DNA of 64,000 nt from Kalaharituber pfeilii (Eukaryota > Ascomycota > Pezizomycetes > Pezizales > Pezizaceae). The stretch lies in NCBI GenBank assembly GCA_015179045.1, contig WHUZ01000086.1, positions 124,001 to 188,000 on the forward strand. The letters are read 5' to 3'. The notes beneath the pieces are model-generated. The model was not told where the DNA came from. It searched no databases and saw nothing but the letters and a program-made list of their open reading frames with translations. This document shows positions 54,621 through 64,000 of this stretch, in pieces. Both the position numbers and the translations under genes were made by a program. Every line of letters starts with the position of its first letter. Positions within the stretch are counted from its first letter, which is position 1.

Positions 54621-56508
54621 CCGTATTAACTCACTTAAGAGCAAGAAAATGAACGCGCGCTAGTTCGGTCTTGGCATGGCTCAGGCGCCATTAATCGTGC
54701 TAGCGCGCGGTTCGTGCAATCTTGGCATTACTAAGCACAGGAATGCGATTATACATGGGGGCTAATCTCCAGCTTCTCTACTCTGTCACGGAGGTGGTAA
54801 ACGCAGAGATTACCGTCCGCCAGGCCAAAAAGACACTTGACTAGTAATGCTCACTAATTCTCTATGTATCTCATATAGCTATTGTGTAACTGCGATGCAT
54901 TTGCGCATTTGCGCATTGCATTTTTCACATTTTTTTGCTTCACCAGCCGTCCACCCTATGGTCGACGTCGCGGTGACCCTGTAATATCTCCTACTCTTCC
55001 TCTAATACTCATCCGCCTGCCAACGGAAATCATATTCGGGCCCATCATCCTCAGTATCACTAATAACTGGAAAGGAAACTACATGGCTACGCTGTTTTCC
55101 ATTCAACCTAGCACTTCTTCTAGTTGAAAGTTGCACAGAGGAGTTTTTGAAGCCAAAATTGAATAATGTCAGTATTTGCATATGCCTTCTTATTGAACTG
55201 AACAACAACACGAGGATCATATCTTGAGGTCTCCCGTTTTCTTACAGCACTTGTACTCTCAGCAACACCACGAAAGATCAAGAGAGGCTTAACACGAGGC
55301 TTTCCGTCTGCAAAAACTGTAAGTTGAATTGTTGCCTGCCGCTTCCCCCACCCAGATTTTTGGCTCTTTACCCATACAGTTTTGCTTCCTTTAAACTCAT
55401 ATGATTTGCCCTCCAAGTATTCCCAAGGCAAGGGTGTTTGATCCATGTTCACGATATTGGAAATTGAATATCGTCCAACTCTCTGCATAACATCGGTAGT
55501 GCCATCTCGTAGTTGTGAATTCCGGCGATTGAAGCATAAAAAGTTGGTAATAAGTTCATGGTATTCCTCAGGTGTTTGTTGGGCTTTGTTGGTTATTGCA
55601 CGGAGGGTAATTTCGTTACGAGCTAAAAATCGCCGGAACCAGCCTTGAGAAAATCGAAATTGGACCGATGAATCAGGATAAATCTCACTAAATAGCTGTT
55701 TTGAAGTTCGCTCAAACCACCGGTAACGTACAACGCGGCCAATTTGTCGTCTTGCTGTAAAGGCGGTAACAAGTGCTTTCTCAAGTTCTTTCCATCGCGG
55801 AATGTTTTGTCGTATTCGCCGGGATTTTCCATGTGCTTTTAAAAGTAGCTCTTCATTCTATCTAATATTAGCTTTAAGTAAATAGGTAGTATATAGTAAG
55901 AAAGGATATAAACCTTTCTCCATTTTGATATTGTAGCTGCATTTTTCAATCTGAACCTCTGCCGAATCTCTTCCAATGTAGGTTTTCTAACTCTACCTTT
56001 ACCATTATCAACTTGTGTATGGCGTGCCCAAGAGAGTACACCAAGCTTGAACTCAACAGTTCTACTCCGTTTGCTTTTAGAAGGTGATGCAGACGGTACA
56101 GGGACCCAACGTGGCCTTGCTGCAATAGGTTGTCTATGTGGTCCAGGGCGTTTTTTTAGTGCATTCAATCGATTCTTTTGTAAGGAGGTTTGTGAGAGCT
56201 TAGCTGCCAACTCATTAACTTGTGTTTCAATAACTTGTGGGTTATTAAGAATAGAAGAAATCATGATGCTCCAGTATAGGTACCTATGGTATAATGATGA
56301 TTTCATTAACACTCCACAACGTTTATTTACTCCCCTGATCCCGTCTCCTACTTCTGTGCTCAGATCCATCGTGGTGTTGAGGTTAGCATCGCGGTAATTC
56401 GGGAATCATTATGCGCCCGTGCGTGATACACGCGCACTGGCGCTGAAAGGTTTGCCAAGACCGAACTAGCGCGCGTTTGATTTCTTGCTCTTATGTGAGT
56501 TAATACGG
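54621..56508 (-). mobile_element. pogo-like DNA transposon, internally deleted, 1888 bp
   Basis: Terminal inverted repeats of about 56 bp (CCGTATTAACTCAC(T/A)TAAGA... ending in TTGGCA) are flanked by TA at 54619-54620 and 56509-56510. The transposase frame lies on the minus strand. The repeats match at more than 90 percent by eye. An internal deletion removes the later catalytic residues, so the copy is non-autonomous although its ends look usable. Confidence 0.92.
55120..56369 (-). pseudogene. pogo/DDE_1 transposase lacking its last catalytic residues
   Basis: Exon 1 (56369-55914) encodes an N-terminal region with a helix-turn-helix (RTVEFKLGVLSWARH, then EEIRQRFRLKNAATISKWRK). A 56-nt intron (GTTTAT...GATAG, 55913-55858) restores the frame into exon 2. 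That exon has a CENP-B/Tc5-like second helical region (RRIRQNIPRWKELEKALV, then FRFSQGWFRRFLARNEITLR) and the DDE core start NIVNMDQTPL, which carries the first Asp. The frame then runs FADGKPRVKPLLIFRG and stops at KLLCATFN. The transposase tail (RRSARLNGKQRS to DFRWQADEY) reappears at 55130-55005 in another frame. The second and third acidic residues are therefore deleted. No in-frame stop precedes the break, so decay is recent. Confidence 0.85.
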
Positions 56509-56528
56509 TATGCGCGTATCCTTCGGAG

Positions 56529-56728
56529 ATGCAGCCGAGCGCACCCTCCTTGCAAAAACAAAAATAATTCAACCAAAAATGCCCATTTTTAAATTCTGGA
56601 AAAAGATTAAGATTCTCCAATGTCAATTCATGCAGTCTACTATTTTGCTGCTAATTTATTGATTTTTGTGATTTTTTTCATGGTACGGATACTGAGAAAT
56701 AGTGCAGGGGAGGTGCGCTCGGCTGCAT
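56529..56728. mobile_element. Possible small inverted-repeat element, 200 bp
   Basis: The ends ATGCAGCCGAGCGCACC and GGTGCGCTCGGCTGCAT are inverted copies, with AT-rich sequence between them. No clear target duplication. A further inverted pair (CTATGC[A/T]GCATAAGGGAAAGC at 54581-54600 and 56761-56780) flanks this whole locus, suggesting that the pogo element inserted into an older repeat. Confidence 0.5.
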
Positions 56729-56792
56729 GCCTGGCAACTCCAAAGGGTGACTTGGTAAAAGCTTTCCCTTATGCAGCATAGTACTTACTCTA

Positions 56793-56870
56793 CAGTGACC
56801 CGTAAAAAGTCTTGCAATATTGGGGTAAATGTATCATGCAAGCCTAATCCCCGACTTTTTACGGGTACTG
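56793..56870. mobile_element. Tiny TA-flanked MITE, 78 bp
   Basis: The ends CAGTGACCCGTAAAAAGTC and GACTTTTTACGGGTACTG are inverted copies with one indel, flanked by TA (56791-56792 and 56871-56872). Confidence 0.85.
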
Positions 56871-56914
56871 TATTTACTGTACTGTCAGCTGCAAGGTCAG
56901 CACGTGTCGGTTGT

Positions 56915-57047
56915 TTTTTTAATATACAGTATCATCACTCGCATGCCGCCATGTAGGCTATGGCGGAATTAAGGTACATAAAGGATAATGATAAAAGGAT
57001 AAGATAACGTACGATTAAGCAACTGAACATTCCCCACTCATTGCACA
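56915..57047 (-). mobile_element. Group A LINE tail with 3' UTR, 133 bp
   Basis: Read on the minus strand: UTR-like sequence (TATCCTTTTATCATTATCC, TTTATGTACCTTAATTC), the stem-loop CGCCATAGCC...GGCATGCGAG, TGATGATACTGTATATT and a 7-A tail. Flanked by the perfect 14-bp duplication CACGTGTCGGTTGT (56901-56914 and 57048-57061). Confidence 0.88.
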
Positions 57048-57231
57048 CACGTGTCGGTTGTCAAGAAGCCGAACGTAGGTACCATTTACCGAGACTAGTG
57101 CAGTAGGTACCCATGAGACTCAAAAGCGTTGCAGAGGCCTCAAAAAAGGCCTTTAGCAAAGAAAGATAAAAATAAATAAAATAAATTAAGTAATCAAACC
57201 GAGAAACGATGTGCTGGCTCTAGTGCCCTAA

Positions 57232-58564
57232 ACTTTAACCGTCTCGTCGTCAAGCCAGCCCTTGCTGTTTTTTGCAGCCAGTGGCAATGCTCTTACCTAT
57301 CTAGCGTCATCCATTAACCAATCAATTGTCGCGATTTATGAGGCTCTGCAATCGCCATCAGGGCAGTACGTAAACACTAGGAAGTTTTTCGCGCAATCAT
57401 TGGGAGCAGACACGTACTATGATGGGATCTACAGGCTTTTGAGCATTTTTCCTACGTCCGGAAACGACCTGGTTAAGGTGGGGAAACAACTTTTACTCAC
57501 ACTTCATACTGGGACTCGAAGCATTATCATTTCCGAACCCAGCGATAGCAGCTTCACCTTCTGCGCTACAACGGCAGTCCCGATATCAGACATTGCCAGA
57601 TTGTTCCACTTCAGTCCTTCGCAACTCAACCTTAGGCCTGCCATCGATCCTTGGAGCTCGGGACTCTGCAGCTCGGGAGTCCGAGTGTGGATTATACGAA
57701 TAACGACTATATACTGTAACTTGGATGGGAGGATTGCGTTGATCAATCGACAGGGTCATTCGCGAAAATCTACGTTCGCTCACAGGCACTTTGCAGTAAG
57801 GAATTTGCCGTTGGCTGGCATAACACAAAAGAAGGAAATGGAGATTCCTGTCGAAGAGGTGGATTATGATGGGGCTAACTGCGATGTCGAGGCTGGCGTC
57901 TTTTCATTAAAAATGGAAAACACTGGACGGGAAATTCGCGGGGGAGATGATATCGACCTGGCGATGAGCCTGGATGAGGACAGCTTGTTGGATGGTGAGA
58001 ATGGAATTGACAATAGGTACGTGTGGAGATATTTTTTATTACATTACTTTGTCCTACTTCGGTTCATATTATGCGTGTTTTTGCGTTTCTTTTTTGTGTT
58101 TCCTTCTTTTGTCCCCTGGGAAAAAGAAGGTGGGATAGGTCCCCAGTTCTTGGAACTTGCTGGTCCCCCGAGCATGCATGCCTCGCGATGTGGTGGTCCG
58201 AATTGCCCTTTGCCGGTGCCTGGGAACGGAGCCAGGGTACAGGGTAAGCAGGCAGGGGGTGGAGACAACGACGGCAAAATCCAGAAAGACTATGGACTGG
58301 ATTGAAGAGACGTTGTGAGTTCATTACCACATTACTACTATGTGCGTGCTGCGCTGTGCCGCATATGCAGACATGTCCAAGAACGTTCAATGGATCGAAG
58401 AACGCTGGTCAGCATCTAAGGGGTACGAGACTCGACGTAAGCTTCCAAAATTGGATTTCGAGTATTGTTTACTGTGATGTTCCTGCATCATATCGCATGC
58501 GCAGAGCCGGTGCGTGGAAACCTTGGGAGTATGGCTTGACTATCCAACGTCTCCCCCATGGAAG
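57232..58564 (+). pseudogene. Unknown ORF, probably a spliced gene or truncated gene
   Basis: A frame is open from 57232 to about 58015 and reads, for example, SSINQSIVAIYEALQSPSGQ and DTYYDGIYRLLSIFPTSGND, ending in an acidic stretch (GGDDIDLAMSLDEDSLLDGE). There is no ATG at its beginning. The first Met is far inside, and TTTTTTGCAG at 57267-57276 could be an intron acceptor. A donor GTACGT follows at 58016, and possible acceptors lie at 58367 or 58511. Transposon fragments fill the space upstream, so a 5'-truncated gene is equally likely. I do not recognise any domain. Confidence 0.35.
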
Positions 58565-59248
58565 GGAGGATACCTGATGAGATCAGGCAGCAGCATGTGC
58601 AATTGGCGATTGGAAACAACTGAACGGAGCTCACTCCGCCCAAAATTCTGTCATAACCTGCAATTCAGCAAAACTAATCCCGCACTTAGGCTTTACCACT
58701 TTTCTACTCAATTCCCTTTTTTTTTTCCATTTTCGTTTATTGTTAATTTTCTGTTTCTTTTCAGATAATTTGTCCGCGTTGATCACCGAATTGACAATCT
58801 GCTTGGTTCGTGCATGAGTCTAACTTCCTCTTGCCCTCACGCAACCTCACCTGCGGACTTTCGCCCTTTACCGCCGGCGACTCGGTACGGCGGAGATGGG
58901 GACGCAATTGGGTTATGAACCTTCGGGTATATAACTCCCTCGTCCTCCCCGCATTACCGCCGCCATTCGAAGGGCAAGGTCAGGCAAGGTGAGGTCTTAA
59001 GGGAACCTCATTTGTCCTACAGACAGCCAGCGCGGTACACGACTGGCCACGGCTTCTGGAGCCTCAGAGATTGGGTTATTTGGGCCACAATCTTCGGCGC
59101 TCCTACACACGAGGGTGGTAGCAGTAGCTCTTCCTCCTCCCAACCCCTACTCCAGAAAAAAGCTGACGGGGACCCCTCTTCGTCCTGCGCTCCTCCTCAT
59201 CCTCCTAATTCTCCTCCTTCTGAGCCCGAATCCGCTCGAGCCAAAGCT

Positions 59249-62197
59249 ATGCGGCTCGCCCGCAACGTGTTCTTGGTTGCAGCCGTCGCAGCCTCGACGC
59301 TCCTCCTCCGCGTCGCCGCGAACCCGTTCTCGATTTTCGCGCGGGACGGAAAGGGCATCGATGAGCTCTGCGCCGGGTACAGCGCACAAAATGTGCATTA
59401 TACGTGGGACGGAGTTGAAGCCGAGCTTGTGTTGATTGGTAAAGGGTGCGGATTATATGGGAAGGATATTGAGAAGTTGAAGCTGGTGGCGAAGCATGAA
59501 GATCGTGAGTACCCCTCCCCTGAGATACCCCCCTCGTGGGAGGCACATTTATGAGCAATTGCAGATTTGAAGAAGCAACATCTAACTGATACCGTCACTC
59601 GCATACGCAGGCTCCCGCCTCCACGTTACCATCACTGACGCAAAATCCCACCGCTACGAAGTCCCCGAGAGTGTCTTCCCCCGCCCAAAGCCCTCTTCCG
59701 TCTCATCCAAGAAATCAGACCTCGAGTTCCGCGTGAGCAATACTCCATCCTTCTCCTTCACCGTCGTTCGTAAATCCAACAACGAGATCCTCTTCTCGTC
59801 CGACTCGTATTCTCTCGTTTTCCAAGACCAGTACATCCGCCTCAAGACCGCTCTCCCGCTCTCGGCGAACATCTACGGGCTCGGGGAGCATTCCGATGGG
59901 CTGAGGCTGCCGACCAATGGAACACGCACGATGTGGTCCCGCGACTCTTACCGTATCCCCCGGGGACGAACCTCTACGGAAATCATCCGATTTACTTTGA
60001 CCATAGGGGAGCGAGGGGGACGCACGGCGTTTTCATGCTCAACTCGAACGGAATGGACATCAAGTTTAACGATACCACGGTGCACCCGCGCACGCGCAAG
60101 CAGGTGACGACTCTTGAATATAACATGCTCGGCGGGATCATCGATCTCTACTTCTTTGCCGGCCCGTCAGCAGAGGATGTCGCGAAGCAGTACGCTGTTG
60201 TTGCTGGCATACCCGCAATGGTGCCATACTGGGGCCTCGGGTTCCACCAGTGCAGATATGGCTACCAAGACTGGATTCAGGTCGCGGAGGTGATTGCAAA
60301 CTACAGCATCGCGAAGATCCCGCTCCAGACGATGTGGACGGACATCGATTACATGTACAAAAGGTGGGTGTTTACCGTGGACCCGGAGCGGTTCCCGATC
60401 GACAGGGTCAGGCAGATTGTGGATCTGCTGCATGAGAGAGGGCAAAATTACATCATGATGGTAGACCCCGCCATCGCGTATCAGGACTATCCATCATTCA
60501 ACAGAGCAGTGGAAGATGACGTATTGATGAGGGAACGCGACGGCTCGATCTACAAGGGCGTCGTGTGGCCCGGCGTCACCGCCTTCCCGGATTGGTTCCA
60601 CCCCAACATCGACAAGTATTGGACGGGAGAGTTCCAGCGGTTCTTCGACCCAGGCGAGGGCGTCGACATCGACGGCGTGTGGATCGACATGAACGAGCCC
60701 GCGAACTTCTGCAAGTACCCATGCCCGTCCCCCGAGCAGGTGGCGGAGGAGGAGGGCATGCCCCCGGTGCCGCCCCCGGTCCGCGACCCCCCGCGCCCTA
60801 TCCCCGGCTTCCCGGACACGTACCCTGACTACGACGGCTCATCTGTCGCGAGACGGGACGCGCAACCGTTCATGGGCGTCGGCCTCTCCCGCGGCCTGCA
60901 GCTGGCCCCGCGCGCAGATGTCCCACGGCCCACCACCCCGCTGTTCCACTCCGCCAGCGAGAACCTTCTTGACCCGCCCTACTCCATCAAGAACGACGCG
61001 CCCAACCTCAGCTACCGCACCGCGCACACCAATCTCATCCACGCCAACGGCCTCTCCGAGTACGACACGCACAACCTCTATGGCACCATGATGTCCCTGA
61101 CCACGCGAACCGCTATGCTGTCGCGCCGCCCGACCAAGCGCCCGTTCATCATCACGCGCTCCACCTTCGCCGGCGCGGGCCACTCCGTCGGCAAGTGGCT
61201 CGGCGACAACCTGTCCACGTGGGAGCAGTACCGCTTCCAGGTCGCTGGCATGCTCAACTTTGCGGCCTTCTATCAAATGCCGCTCGTCGGCTCGGACGTC
61301 TGCGGGTTCGGCGACAACGCGACGGAGGAGCTGTGCGCTCGCTGGGCGACCCTTGGCGCCTTCAACCCCTTCTACAGGAACCACAACGAGCTAGGCAAGC
61401 GTGACCACGAGTTCTATCTGTGGGCGTCGGTGACGGCTGCCGCGAGGAACGCCATCGGAACTAGATTCCGCCTTTTGGACTATATGTACACGAACTTTGC
61501 ACGGCAGTCGGCGTCCGGCGCACCAAAAGTGCTGAAGCCGCTGTGGTTTACCTTCCCAACTGACGACAAGACGTGGGGCCTTGACCTACAGTTCTTGTTC
61601 GGCGACAACGTCCTCGTGTCTCCGGTTACAGAGCAAGGGACCACCTCAGTCACCGCATACTTCCCTCCAGAGGCAATCTGGTACGACTTTTACACGCACG
61701 AGAAGCTACAGAAGAGCGGGTGGGTGAAGCTCACGGGCATCGAGACGACCGACATCCCAGTGCACATCCGCGGAGGCGCCATCTTGCCTCTGAGGCTGGC
61801 CGTCGACCAGAGCACCGGCGACATTGCGATGACAACAGAGGAGCTGCGCACTAGGGACTTTGAGCTTGTGGTCGCACTGGGCAAGGACGGTAAGGCGTAC
61901 GGTGAGTTGTACGTTGACGATGGAGTGAGTCTGGTGCAGGAGAACGGTGGCATCACGGATTTGGAATTTATTTATGACGGTAAGGGACTGAAGGTCAAGG
62001 GGACAGTGTCGAAGTTGCCCGGCAGGTGCGTCATAGTGAGGAGGGTTGTGGTCTTGGGTATGGGTAAGTTGAAGGGGAATAAGAAGAGCGAGGGGTTCAA
62101 CGTCGAGGTTGTGGAGGGCAGCGACAAGGTGGTGGTTGAGAAGGAGGACGGAGCGGGATGGGTGTTGGAGGACGGGATGGAGATTGCCTTGTTTTGA
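59249..62197 (+). CDS. Secreted GH31 alpha-glucosidase, with a 1-bp frame break
   Basis: Exon 1 is 59249-59504, followed by a 106-nt intron (GTGAGT...CGCAG), then 59611-62197. The start at 59249 gives a signal peptide (MRLARNVFLVAAVAASTLLL). A longer in-frame start at 59012 would add 79 low-complexity residues. About 947 residues are expected, normal for fungal GH31. Visible motifs are ANIYGLGEHSDGLRLP, GTNLYGNHPIYFDHRG, MVPYWGLGFHQCRYGY, TMWTDIDYM, the nucleophile site GVWIDMNEPANF (Asp codon about 60686), RSTFAGAGHSVGKWLGDN (acid/base Asp about 61205) and FYRNHNELGKRDHEFY. The enzyme releases glucose from maltose and maltodextrins outside the cell. Between RDSY and PPGTN the frame shifts: the run at 59957-59961 is one C short. 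Assembly error or a pseudogene are both possible. Confidence 0.88.
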
Positions 62198-62940
62198 GTG
62201 GGGGATTATATAGAGTAGGATCTTGGAAAGGGTTCTGAAAGCTGTTTTTTGGTTTTTTTTCGGTTATTTTTATCTTTATCTTTATTATTTATTTTTCTAG
62301 GGTAATGAGAAAGCGAAGGAAATCAGGGACAATCGCGAGAGTAGGAAATTTGAGGGGGGAGGGAGTGGATTTGGAACTGTTGTGTTTCTGTTTTGTTCTC
62401 TCTCCCTTATTTTTTTTCTCCTTTTTTCCCTCCTTTTCTTTTGTACCGTGTGCTTTCTTAGATAGCCCTTTTTTTTCTTGATACATGAATATGCTTATAC
62501 TTGTTTTCTAGGCCGCGAGTGTATCGAGGATTAAAGTACAAGATATAGAATACGGTATATACATATTCATTGTTCAGGCATTTTTCTTGATGGTGTTGGA
62601 GGTTTCTAACAGAACTCGGAGCGCGTTGTGGTTGCTTGGATGTTAGCTTAGGCATTAGGGAAAAGTATTGGTAATTTATTTACATATGCTTGGTTAAAGG
62701 CCGCGGAAAGTTATTGGAAACGGAGGAGAGGGTAAGTAAATATAATCCGTGCCATTTGTCGAAGTTTCGGCGGAGAAAACAGGAGATCGTAGTAAATGTG
62801 GGTGGGGAGCGTAGATTGATCACTGAATAATACAACCAATATCACAACATTGCATGTCATCCACTAGATTTCTAGGCGGAAATCATAAACAATGGTATCG
62901 AAGGAACATTCGCGAGAAAAACAAAAATGAAAAAATGAAA
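62198..62940. other. 3' flank of the GH31 gene, nothing further recognised
   Basis: T-rich runs (62246-62300, 62400-62480) fit a 3' untranslated region. No gene or repeat is seen up to the tRNA. Confidence 0.5.
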
Positions 62941-63032
62941 TGCGACTTTTGTGGATCGAACACAAGACCTTCAGATTTATTGACTGAACTTTTGACTTCA
63001 GTCTGACGCTCTCCCAACTGAGCTAAAGTCGC
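62941..63032 (-). tRNA. tRNA-Phe (anticodon GAA), 19-nt intron
   Basis: The mature sequence is identical to the tRNA-Phe at 41885-41973 by eye: the same acceptor GCGACTT/AAGTCGC, D arm, GAA anticodon and T arm. The intron after position 37 is 19 nt instead of 16 and differs in sequence, sharing TCAA and TTCAGTCA. On the minus strand the sequence after the gene is TTTCATTTTTTC, with a TTTTTT terminator candidate. Confidence 0.96.
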
Positions 63033-63786
63033 ATTGTATATATGTTGTTATTAGACATGCCTACAGAGGAGATCGGTCGTGATGGGAATGTCACAGTGAT
63101 TGTAAAAAAGTTCACCGGACCTCAATGCTAGTAAGTAAAAATGATGTTCACCATGTGAAACTTCGAACGTCATAGTTGGAAAAAAGTGATTTGTTCAGCA
63201 AGGTAGAAGATTACCCAAGTGGCCGCACTACCTAAGTCTTACTAATCGCCTGGTTCGAAGTTACTTGTAGGGCCAAGAAAGGTTCTGGCATAATTCGCAG
63301 TCTGTGCATCAACCTGACATATAAGCGCTTTCGTGCTGGGCTCCAAATTTCCTGCTCTAACATATGAGGAGAGAAACTTGTACTTTGTGTATCTTCATCA
63401 TTCGATATTTACTAATACCGGCTAATTTTACTTGCGTCACTCATGCAGTACTTAGGGCAGCTGCAGGCGGTAACAACAGCAGTTATTCCCTGGAGCAGAT
63501 AGCAGTTTAGGGGTATGCAAGCAGTTTATTTTATTGCGGATGATCTTGGAATTTTGTCCATTGGTATACACGCGCGGGCGCGCTACAAGTCCAGCACATT
63601 GATAATGTCAAGTGTGCATGTCGATATATTGGGAAATGAGGTCACGGTTGTATTCTCCAGCAGAAAATTATTCGCTGTCAGGTGCGCTCGAAGCCTTTTA
63701 TCCTGAATACGGTAGTCGACAACGTTACATGCACAGCTCATAGTGCTTGGACAAATTTTGTTGCGTTATGAGCATGGGGCGCGCTG
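63033..63786. other. Intergenic, nothing recognised
   Basis: No supported ORF, RNA or repeat between the tRNA and the LINE fragment at the window edge. Confidence 0.4.
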
Positions 63787-64000
63787 CATCTAACTCCACT
63801 ACTCTACACGCTGGGTCCTCAGCTGTAAGGTGGGAGGAGAGGACGTCGAGAGGGGACGGAGACCTGGCGCTCCTGTGGGTTAAAGCACATGAAGGGATAG
63901 TGGGTAACACCGAGGCGGACAGGGCAGCCAAAGTAGCCACGGCGTTACAATACCAGGACGAGACAGTGACGGAGGCCGGCATCCGACAAGAGGCAAAGAG
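63787..64000 (+). mobile_element. Group A-like LINE, RNase H part, cut by the window end
   Basis: The frame reads LALLWVKAHEGIVGNTEADR, AAKVATALQYQDETVTEAGI and RQEAK, the end of RNase H with its conserved His and last Asp. It matches the 29.2 kb and 46.6 kb fragments nearly residue for residue. It continues beyond the window, where a zinc knuckle and A tail are expected. Confidence 0.75.

Noticed and set aside
59012..59248. Longer N-terminus for the GH31 enzyme starting at 59012
   Set aside because: The extra 79 residues are Ser/Pro-rich and would bury the signal peptide that starts at 59249.
60839..61384. A 181-codon minus-strand frame
   Set aside because: Shadow of the GH31 gene, caused by its high GC at third codon positions.

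Overview
The window looks like a chromosomal piece from a filamentous ascomycete. The support is short GT-AG introns (47-88 nt), secreted fungal carbohydrate-active enzymes, nuclear tRNA genes (two with a canonical tRNA-Phe intron), and a large load of fungal-type transposons (non-LTR elements with C-terminal RNase H, hAT, pogo/Tc1-mariner, solo LTRs). A Pezizomycete such as a truffle relative is possible, but the sequence alone does not settle that.

Layout. 0-4 kb is repeat debris: a pogo/Tigger remnant, a LINE relic, a minisatellite and a small hAT-type MITE. 4-19.3 kb is the gene-bearing part: a secreted DJ-1/PfpI-like protein (-), an unknown probably nuclear protein with an acidic tail (+), tRNA-Gly(TCC), a 1.1 kb TIR element, a secreted beta-propeller-like choice-of-anchor-B type protein (+), and a secreted GH15 glucoamylase (-). 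19.3-57 kb is a transposon island with only one clear host gene, tRNA-Phe(GAA). 57-63 kb returns to genes: a poorly defined ORF, a secreted GH31 alpha-glucosidase (with a one-base frame break) and a second tRNA-Phe(GAA). The window ends inside another LINE. The two hydrolases fit extracellular starch/maltodextrin use (exo-release of glucose, then maltose cleavage), although about 40 kb of repeats separates them.

The transposon island can be taken apart using target-site duplications (TSDs). It contains a 2.7 kb hAT-like element (8-bp TSD) with a 1.7 kb TA-flanked inverted-repeat element inside it, four solo LTRs with 4-5 bp TSDs (two of them interrupting LINEs), a 6.9 kb element with very long inverted arms built of ~65-bp repeats, and inside that element a three-deep stack of retroposons. 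Two LINE groups are recognisable by their 3' ends. Group A ends in a stem-loop beginning CTCGCCATAG. Group B ends in a related sequence beginning CCCTGCCATGG. Both are followed by poly(A).

The most unusual observation is a set of at least seven complete insertions only 46-73 bp long, poly(A) included. Each is bounded by a 12-14 bp TSD (one of them imperfect) and consists of nothing but the A- or B-type 3' tail. Their 5' ends fall at almost the same base of the tail, so they look like a discrete micro-retroposon (a minimal SINE-like unit) rather than randomly truncated LINEs. A 1.67 kb retroposon carrying an intact 349-codon ORF and ending in the same A tail is also present.

All boundaries were read by eye from the sequence. 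Family assignments are from recalled motifs and were not searched.
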